This document shows positions 17,011 through 23,371 of a stretch of DNA of 64,000 bases, one piece after another (the first letter of the stretch is position 1; each line of letters opens with the position of its first letter). The stretch covers positions 1,798,001-1,862,000 of the forward strand of contig CP036290.1 in assembly GCA_007750655.1 (NCBI GenBank), written 5' to 3'. Source of the stretch: Rohdeia mirabilis (GTDB lineage Bacteria; Planctomycetota; UBA1135; GCA-002686595). The notes under the pieces are model-generated. The model saw only the letters and a list, made by a program, of their open reading frames with translations, had not been told where the DNA came from and ran no database searches. The translations under genes and the position numbers were made by a program.

Positions 17011-19098
17011 TCAGGCGTGCACGCCGACGACGGTCGGCGCGTCGCGCTGGGCCGCCTCGGGGATCCAGCGCACGTGCTTCTCGTCGACCAGGATCTTGAT
17101 GATGCCGCGGTTGATGCCCTGGTCCACCAGGTCGCGCGCGGTAGCGTCGTCGAGGCCCGTGGCCGCGAGCAGCTGCTCGTAGGTGAGTTCCGCGCCGGAC
17201 AGCGCGCGGACGATCGCCACCGACGGCTTCTCGAGGTCGAACGTGTAACCGGTCGTCAGGTGCCAGACCGTGCCGAAGGGCGCTTCGCCGCCGCTGGCGT
17301 GCTCGTCGTAGATGCGGACGCGGACCGCGTCCATGAGCGTGAGCTTCATCGTCGGCAGAGCCTCGGGCGCCACCTGCCGCAGGATCGGACCCATGCGGTA
17401 CTCCCAGGCGATGCGCGCCGAGACCTCCTTGGGCACCTTCGAGTAGTGCAGTTCGATGTTGTTCGTCAGGTACGGGAAGTCGCCGCGCGCGTGGAAGGCC
17501 ATGTCGCGCTCGTCCGGGTTCCAGCGCTCGCGACCGTCCGTGTAGCGGTAGTCGAGCACGCCCTCGGAGACCTCGAAGACCTCGATGCCGAAGCGCTCCT
17601 TGTCCTCGTAGACGATCGTGTCGGCGCCGATGTCGAACGTGCGCGTGTAGCTGGACAGCATCACCTGGTCGCGGCGCGTGCCGACGAAGTCGTGGGTGAA
17701 GTCGGCCTCGTGCTCGGTCTCACCGGGGAAGCCGATGAACCACGTGGTGCCGGCGCGGATGCCGTACTTGGCCAGCAGTTCGAGGATGACCTTCGTGTCC
17801 TCGATGCTGTTGCCCTTGTCGATCAGGTCGAGGACCTTGCTGCTGGCCGACTCGAAGCCGAACTGCAGGAAGGTGCAGCCACCCTCGGCGAGGGTCTTGA
17901 TCATCTCCTCGTTGCGGTAGGGCTTCTCGAACTTCGTCTCCGCCATCCACTCGAACGGCAGGCCGCGCTTGATGACCTCCTGGGCGATCTTCTTGAGCGT
18001 CTTCGGCGGCGCGAGCGAGTCCCACAGCTGGAAGTGGCGGATGCCGGTCTGCTCGTAGATCTTCACCATGTCGTCCACGACCAGGTCCGGCTTGCGGATC
18101 CGGAAGCCCTTGCGGAACAACTCCGAGCAGAACGTGCACTTGCCGTAGTAGCAGCCGCGCGAGCTCTGGAACGTGGCGACGGCGTCGGGCAACAGGTAGC
18201 GCTTGAAGTCGACGGTCGAGAAGTCGGGGCCCGGCGGCGAGTTCAGGTCGGTCACGAGTTCGAGCTCGGTCGCACGCACCACGTCGCCCTCGAGCCAGCG
18301 CATGTTCTTCACGCTGCTGATCTCACCGCCGTTCTCGAGCACGTCGAGCAGCTTCGGGAACTGCACCTCGCCCTCGCCGACCATGACGTAGTCGACGACC
18401 TGGTAGTAGAAGGGGTCGTCGGTGACGCGGTAGCCCTTGTTGTCGATGCCCGCGCCGCCCATCAGCACGGTCATGTCGGGCGCGAGCTGTTTGATGACGC
18501 GCGCGATCTTCAGGCCGAAGTACATCGAGCCGTCGAAGGGCACCGTGATGCCGATCGCGTCGGGCGGGTTCTCGAGCACCTTCTCGACCAGCATGCGGAA
18601 CGACTCGACCGGCGGGTCGGGCAGCTCGTTCGCGGGCGGGTCGGAGAGAACGCCGTGGCCGACCTTGCGGCCCTCGTAGAAGTTGAACGGACTCAGCGAG
18701 AAGGCGAAGCGCATGCACGACCGCACCAGGTCGAACGCGACCACGAACTCCTCGGGGTTGCCGAAGCGCTCGCCGTCGCGCATCAGGTCGACGGCGTCGG
18801 CCACACCGGCGAACTCCTCGCGCGGCAGCGACAACAGACGCTGCAGGCGCAGCATCTCCTTGGCTTCATCGGGCGTGCGGTCGGACTTCTGGGAGAGCGC
18901 GGCGCGCTTGGCGTCGGCCATGTCCCACCAGCCCTCGAGGCGCTCGCGATCGAGCAGCCAGAGCGTCGTCTCGAGGTTCGCGTCGAGCCCCTCCAGCTGG
19001 TGCCCGTGCGCGGCGAGCACTCCGGTGAGTGCGGCGATCGACGAGTAGGGAGCGGTGGGCAGGTTCCCGTCGGGCGGTTGGATGAGTGTGACTCGCAT
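17011..19098 (-). CDS. B12-binding radical SAM protein
   Basis: The 695-residue protein begins with MRVTLIQPPDGNLP and a Rossmann-like region with DAIGITVPFDGSMYFG and MTVLMGGAGIDN, typical of the B12-binding part of this superfamily. The radical SAM core follows, with cysteines 316, 321 and 324 in GCYYGKCTFC (Cx4Cx2C rather than the common Cx3Cx2C), then WMAETKFEKP, LQFGFESASSKVLDLIDKG and TTWFIGFPGETEHE, which shape the TIM barrel. The last 200 residues are family specific, with a winged-helix-like end (LSGAELTYEQLLAATG). Substrate is unknown; relatives do methyl transfers or rearrangements in natural product and lipid pathways. The CobU-like gene is downstream. Confidence 0.88.
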   Translation of the reverse strand: MRVTLIQPPDGNLPTAPYSSIAALTGVLAAHGHQLEGLDANLETTLWLLDRERLEGWWDMADAKRAALSQKSDRTPDEAKEMLRLQRLLSLPREEFAGVADAVDLMRDGERFGNPEEFVVAFDLVRSCMRFAFSLSPFNFYEGRKVGHGVLSDPPANELPDPPVESFRMLVEKVLENPPDAIGITVPFDGSMYFGLKIARVIKQLAPDMTVLMGGAGIDNKGYRVTDDPFYYQVVDYVMVGEGEVQFPKLLDVLENGGEISSVKNMRWLEGDVVRATELELVTDLNSPPGPDFSTVDFKRYLLPDAVATFQSSRGCYYGKCTFCSELFRKGFRIRKPDLVVDDMVKIYEQTGIRHFQLWDSLAPPKTLKKIAQEVIKRGLPFEWMAETKFEKPYRNEEMIKTLAEGGCTFLQFGFESASSKVLDLIDKGNSIEDTKVILELLAKYGIRAGTTWFIGFPGETEHEADFTHDFVGTRRDQVMLSSYTRTFDIGADTIVYEDKERFGIEVFEVSEGVLDYRYTDGRERWNPDERDMAFHARGDFPYLTNNIELHYSKVPKEVSARIAWEYRMGPILRQVAPEALPTMKLTLMDAVRVRIYDEHASGGEAPFGTVWHLTTGYTFDLEKPSVAIVRALSGAELTYEQLLAATGLDDATARDLVDQGINRGIIKILVDEKHVRWIPEAAQRDAPTVVGVHA

Positions 19099-19254
19099 GT
19101 CTTCGTCGTGCGTGCGCGGTGCTGGCCCCGGGTGGGTGCGCCGGGAGAGGTGGCGGACCCAGGTCCGTCGTCGGTGTGAAGTCCCGTGGGGTCGGGTCGA
19201 GGGCCGCGACGACGCTTCACGGAGCGTGGCCGGGCCGGTGGCACTCGCACCCCA

Positions 19255-19274
19255 ATCCTAACCCCCACGTGGGG
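19255..19274 (-). promoter_or_regulatory. CCCCACGTGGGG palindrome next to a -10-like TAGGAT
   Basis: A perfect 12-bp palindrome occupies 19263-19274. On the minus strand it lies directly upstream of TAGGAT (19260-19255), a plausible GC-rich-genome -10 box facing the B12 radical SAM gene 157 bp away. No convincing -35 is seen. The palindrome has the form of a dimeric repressor site; the protein is unknown. Confidence 0.3.
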
Positions 19275-19480
19275 CTCCGAACGCCGCCCCGCCCAGCGCC
19301 CATCGACCGCAGCGGGCCGCGCGGTGCACGGCTAGGGGAGTTTCCCTTCGTTCGGCGCGATTCGGAGTGCGAAAGCCGTCGCGCGAGGGAGGCCGTGCGG
19401 CGCCGGGCTCACCGGGTCGCGTGCAACTGGACGCCGCGGTCCACAATCGCTGGGGCGTGCGGGCGCGGTGAGACCCGCTG

Positions 19481-19544
19481 CGGTGACGAACCGGCGCGGT
19501 GGCGAACCGGCGCGGTGACGAACCGGCGCGGTGACGAACCGGTG
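19481..19544. repeat. four-copy 16-bp tandem repeat after pdxH
   Basis: Four contiguous copies of cggtgacgaaccggcg run from 19481 to 19544; copy 2 has ggtggcg and copy 4 ends in ggtg. The array ends five bases from the pdxH stop codon and so lies in its 3' flank. Confidence 0.9.
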
Positions 19545-19548
19545 CAGC

Positions 19549-20190
19549 TCAGGGCGCGAGCCGCGCACGCGTCCAAGTCGACCCGCCCTCGCGGCGGTAG
19601 GCGAGTCGATCGTGCAGGCGCGCGGGCCGGCCCTGCCAGAACTCGATCAGACTCGGGATCAGCCGGTACCCGCCCCAGTCGTCGGGACGCGGCACGTCGC
19701 CGGACTCGCCGAAGCGCTTCTGCTCGGCCGCGAGGCGCGCTTCCAGCTCGTCGCGCGACGCGAGTTCACGGCTCTGGGGCGACGCGTGGGCGCCGATCCG
19801 ACTGTCCCGCGGCCGCATCTCGAAGTAGGCGTCGGACTCGGCCGTGCTGGTGCGTTCGGTCGCGCCCTCGATCCGCACCTGGCGTTCGAGGTCGTGCCAG
19901 TAGAAGACGAGGGCCGCGCTGGGATTGGCGTCGAGCTCGCGCGCCTTCGAGCTCGCGTAGTTGGTGAAGAAGCAGAAGCCGCGCTCGTCGAAGCCCTTGA
20001 GCAGCACGATCCGAGCTCGGGGCGCGCCGTCCGTCGTCGCCGTGGCGAGGGTCATCGCGTTGGGGTCCTCGAGCCCGGCGTCGACGGCGGTCTCGAACCA
20101 GGTACGGAACAGGTCGAACGGGTCGGTGGGGGCCTCGGACTCGAGCAGTCCGTGGCGCACGTAGTCCTTGCGAAGATTGGCGACGTCCAT
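19549..20190 (-). CDS. pdxH: pyridoxamine/pyridoxine 5'-phosphate oxidase
   Basis: The 213-residue protein is a PdxH, the FMN enzyme that oxidises pyridoxamine or pyridoxine 5'-phosphate to pyridoxal 5'-phosphate. Family signatures are visible: DPFDLFRTWFETA near the start, AMTLATATTDGAPRARIVLL, GFCFFTNYASSKARELD (FMN binding), FYWHDLERQVRIEG and the C-terminal WGGYRLIPSLIEFWQGRP with RLHDRLAYRR. Length is normal. I chose the ATG at 20190 (MDVANLRKDYVRHGL); the open frame extends 28 codons further without family similarity. The gene is divergent from the HAD-like gene and single. Confidence 0.95.
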   Translation of the reverse strand: MDVANLRKDYVRHGLLESEAPTDPFDLFRTWFETAVDAGLEDPNAMTLATATTDGAPRARIVLLKGFDERGFCFFTNYASSKARELDANPSAALVFYWHDLERQVRIEGATERTSTAESDAYFEMRPRDSRIGAHASPQSRELASRDELEARLAAEQKRFGESGDVPRPDDWGGYRLIPSLIEFWQGRPARLHDRLAYRREGGSTWTRARLAP

Positions 20191-20576
20191 CGGGCCATTG
20201 TGGGGGCGGGGACCGCTCGTTCCAGGGATGTGCCCTCGGACCGACCCGCGGACGGCCCCCCCCGGTCGGGGCACGTTTCGGCCACGGCGGCGGTGAATCG
20301 GCGGCGGTCGGTCCGTAGGTCACCGCGGCCGAGCCGGGTAGCACCAGCTGCACGGACGACACCGAGCGAAGTTTCGCCGACGATTCATGGACGCCCGTCC
20401 CGTCCACCGGCCGATGGAACCCCACGAACCGACGGGGGTCGGCTGTCGAAGGACCGGGACGATCGGCGCACCGCGCGGTGGATCGATCGTTCGCGAGTCG
20501 AGAAGGGGGATCCGAACGAGAACGAGGAGGCGGAGCCGACGAGGCCTACGCCGTGGGACGCGCAGGGGGAACGAGC
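20191..20576. other. 386-bp divergent intergenic region
   Basis: This interval separates the pdxH start (minus) from the HAD-like gene (plus). On the minus strand CACAAT is placed 17 bp from TGGAAC just upstream of pdxH, a weak promoter candidate. A run of eight C residues near 20259 is the only other notable feature. No gene is seen. Confidence 0.4.
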
Positions 20577-22178
20577 ATGATCGAGCACAGGATGGGCGAA
20601 CGCATCGAAGAGGGGACGGGACGGCGAGCGAGCACGCTGTCGTGGGGCGGCGAGCGAGCGGAGGACGGTTCGGCTCGCATCGCGTCCGAGCTGGCGCGTG
20701 TCGTGGCTGGCGCGAGGACCGGCCGCACCCGCCCCGTGCGGCGCGCGAACGGCACGTGTCGTGTCGCCTGGCTCGAGCGTCTCAGCGCCCACGTGGAGCG
20801 CCGTCGCCGCGCCCAGCCGGACGCCGAGCTCGCGGTGCTGATCGACGTGGACGGCTCGATCCTCGATCTGCGCCCCGGCTTGGCGGCGCTGTTGTTCGAC
20901 TGGGACGCGCGTCGTGGCACCAGCTACTTCGACGGGCTCGAGGCCGGCGAGATCCAGACCGGCGAGGCGGGACTGCGCCGCCTGTTCGAGAGGCGCGGGC
21001 TCGACCACGCCGCGCGCGCCGAGCTGCTCGTCGAGTGCGAGCGCTTCGCCTGGTCGCCGGAGGCCGTGATCGGCGCCCACCAGCCCTGCCTCGGGATGCT
21101 CGAGGTCCTGCGCTGGATGCAGATGCAGCCGCGCGTCTTCGTCGTGCTCAACAGCTCGCGGTCGCAGACACGCCGCGACGAGACGCTCCAGGCCCTGCGC
21201 ACGCTGTGCCGTCACTACGGAATGGGGCTCGCCGAGGACCGCGTGCGGCTGAATCCCTTCGGCGACGGCAGCGACGGCGTGCGTTCGAAGCTGGCCGGTA
21301 TCGAACACTTCAAGTCGCGCGGCCTCGTGCCCATCGCCGTGGTCGACGACGACACCGAAGCCCTCGTACAGATCGATCGCCACCTGGCGGGCGACGACGT
21401 GCTGTGTCTTCTGGCCGAGCCTTTCGGTCGTCCGACCACCGCCCTGACGCCGCGCGTGTGCGTCACGGAAGAGGGTGAGAACGTCCCGGTCGACGCGGTC
21501 TCGATCCTGTGGGACGGGCTCGCGACCATGGACGACCTCGAGCTCTTCGGCGCCGCCAACGTGCCGTGGGCCCAGGCCACCATCGTGCGCGACACCTGCG
21601 GCCAGCTGAGCACGGTGCCGGTCGACGGCCCGGGCCTCGAGTTCGAGGAGCTGATCGGCGCGTTCGCCCAGCTCGGCCGCGGCCTGCGCCTGTCCTTCGA
21701 GGAACCCGCCGCCGCCTCGCGCGCCCTGGGATCGATCGGTCTCCTGCGCTTTCCGTGGGAGCGCGTCTCCGTTCGACTGCGCTCGGACCAACTGACCGAC
21801 CAGTGGTTCGAACGCCTCGATCCGTACTCCGCGCAGGTCGCGATCGCGGTCGACGGGGCCTTCCTCGCACCGCTCTGCAGCCTCGCCCCCGACCTGGTGG
21901 CGAGCGCGCTGCTGCGCCTTCGCGAGAAGGGCGTCGCGCGCATCGTCCTGCCTTCGGGCGCCGTCGAACTCGCCGCACTCGCACCGCTCGTGCGCGCGTC
22001 CGGTCTCGAACTGGAACTCGCGACGAGTGGCGGTATCGCGCCCTACGTGGACGCGGTCCTCGTCGGTCCCGAAGCGGTCTCGACCGGGTTCGAACGCGAG
22101 CGTTCGCGCGCCGGCGAAGGGGCCGACTCGCGGCGCGCGAAGGACCGCTCGGGCGCGGGCCGCGGCCTCACGCTCTGA
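20577..22178 (+). CDS. HAD-like hydrolase domain protein with unknown C-terminal half
   Basis: The 533-residue protein carries a haloacid dehalogenase-like region from about residue 80 to 290. The nucleophile loop is VLIDVDGSILDLRPG, motif II is probably FVVLNSSRSQTRRDE, and the acidic motif IV is VPIAVVDDDTEALVQID. These suggest a phosphatase or a degenerate relative; the substrate cannot be told. The C-terminal half (after about 300) is unfamiliar, with alternating strands such as AQVAIAVDGAFLAPL and ARIVLPSGAVEL and no membrane segment. The ATG at 20577 is preceded by AGGGGGAACGAGC, a strong ribosome binding site, which decides the start. It is a single gene, followed by the long nrdA leader. 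Confidence 0.6.
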   Translation: MIEHRMGERIEEGTGRRASTLSWGGERAEDGSARIASELARVVAGARTGRTRPVRRANGTCRVAWLERLSAHVERRRRAQPDAELAVLIDVDGSILDLRPGLAALLFDWDARRGTSYFDGLEAGEIQTGEAGLRRLFERRGLDHAARAELLVECERFAWSPEAVIGAHQPCLGMLEVLRWMQMQPRVFVVLNSSRSQTRRDETLQALRTLCRHYGMGLAEDRVRLNPFGDGSDGVRSKLAGIEHFKSRGLVPIAVVDDDTEALVQIDRHLAGDDVLCLLAEPFGRPTTALTPRVCVTEEGENVPVDAVSILWDGLATMDDLELFGAANVPWAQATIVRDTCGQLSTVPVDGPGLEFEELIGAFAQLGRGLRLSFEEPAAASRALGSIGLLRFPWERVSVRLRSDQLTDQWFERLDPYSAQVAIAVDGAFLAPLCSLAPDLVASALLRLREKGVARIVLPSGAVELAALAPLVRASGLELELATSGGIAPYVDAVLVGPEAVSTGFERERSRAGEGADSRRAKDRSGAGRGLTL

Positions 22179-22364
22179 GCCGATCCGAAGGGACCGGAAC
22201 ACCCGCCCGAAGGTGGGGCGGTAGACCCTTCGAAGCGTCCCCGGTCAAGAGCTTGCTCGGTCCGGATCTGGCTCCGATCTCCGGGTCGAGACAGGCGGCG
22301 GACGGGCTCGATCGGCGGCGCGGTGGGACCCTTCCGCCGGACGGGAGAGCCACAACCTTTCGTA

Positions 22365-22392
22365 TTGACCGCCGCCCGCACCCCAATATGGT
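22365..22392 (+). promoter_or_regulatory. candidate sigma-70 promoter in the nrdA leader
   Basis: TTGACC (22365-22370) and TATGGT (22387-22392) are separated by 16 bp in a local AT-richer patch of an otherwise extremely GC-rich region. The overlapping CCCCAATATGGTGGGG at 22381-22396 forms a 5-bp stem inverted repeat that could be an operator. If used, the transcript would carry a leader of nearly 1 kb before nrdA. Confidence 0.3.
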
Positions 22393-22849
22393 GGGGCTCC
22401 GTCGGTCGAGCGACCGCAAGCCCACCCGCCCGCGGGTGACCTGCACCGCCCGGATCGACGCGACCGTTCCGGCCCTGTCCGACCGCCGCTGAGCCCCCCG
22501 GTTCCAGCCCGCTCGGACGCCGCGCCGCCGGGCCCTCGACCAGGGCCGACGGACGCGAGCCGAGACGGTCGACCCGGCCTCTCGACCTGCCTTCTGGGCG
22601 GGCCGCCTCGTCCCATCCCGCGACCGACTCCGCGTCCGAATTCGGCCCACGTCCGTGGCCCGTCCCGGCCGCCTCGATCCGCCCCCCGTCCCACCCCACC
22701 TTCGAGCGACCCTTCCGGGTGGCGTCGGTCGGGTCCGATCGGGGGCTCGTCTCGACGAGGTGCACCCGTGGGCGTCGCTCGCAGGCGTGGCACGCACCGG
22801 AACCGGCAGCCACCGGCTCCGAGGCTTCGGATCGGCCGCCCGGGGACCT

Positions 22850-22897
22850 GCGCCCTGGGCCTGCCGTCCGGCCGCGCCCTGGGCCTGCCGTCCGGCC
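22850..22897. repeat. 24-bp direct duplication
   Basis: Two perfect adjacent copies of a 24-bp unit beginning gcgccctgggcctgccgtcc lie at 22850-22873 and 22874-22897 in the nrdA leader. Confidence 0.9.
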
Positions 22898-23371
22898 ACC
22901 GTCCTGTCCTTCCCGTTCGGTTCCCCGCTCGGCGCGGCGCTGGTTCCCAGCGCTCCTGTTCGAGCGCTCGCCGGCAGCTGCTGGCCACTGGCCTCCGGCT
23001 TCCACCACCCGGCTTCCATCAGCCGGCCCACTCGACGTTCTTTCGCCCGCGCCCTCTTCGGTGCCGCCGACCCTCCCGCCCCGAGCGTGCCCCAGTCCCT
23101 GGCTGGACGCTCGGCCGACCTCGAACAGGAGGGGGGCTCGGACGCCCCAGCGGTGCGCGCGGCGCCACCTTCCCCGATCGCCTCGCTCGCCGGCTGCCCC
23201 GTGCGCCGGCCCACGTTCCCGCGGCACCGAGTCCCGCGGGGCCTCCCCGACCTCTTCCCTTCCTTCCGCGCTCGCTCCGATCGACGACCGCCCACCACCG
23301 GGTGGCACCGTCCCCTGGACGCGAGCGCGGATCCAAGCGCCCCCCAACTCTCGCACCGCACCCCTTCGACC

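Larger units (their letters stand above)
19099..19548. other. 450-bp intergenic region with palindrome and tandem repeat
   Basis: No gene is recognised between the radical SAM start and the pdxH stop. It holds the 12-bp palindrome at 19263-19274 and the four-copy 16-bp repeat at 19481-19544, both listed separately. The remainder is GC-rich sequence without clear structure. Confidence 0.6.
22179..23371. other. 1.2-kb GC-rich leader upstream of nrdA, no gene recognised
   Basis: All long open frames here look like GC-driven artefacts: none resembles a known family and all carry Pro/Arg/Gly-rich low-complexity sequence. It contains a promoter candidate at 22365-22392, a tandem 24-bp duplication at 22850-22897 and a 7-bp stem hairpin with a 6-base loop at 22949-22968 (agcgctc/gagcgct). 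A long 5' untranslated leader, a structured RNA or an unrecognised gene remain possible. Confidence 0.5.

Noticed and set aside
22984..22990. GCCACTG resembling part of a cobalamin riboswitch in the nrdA leader
   Set aside because: None of the other conserved cobalamin riboswitch elements could be placed around it in the right order on this strand.
22655..23371. N-terminal extension of NrdA by another 239 codons in frame
   Set aside because: The segment is Pro/Arg-rich low-complexity sequence unlike any ribonucleotide reductase; the frame is open only because of high GC.
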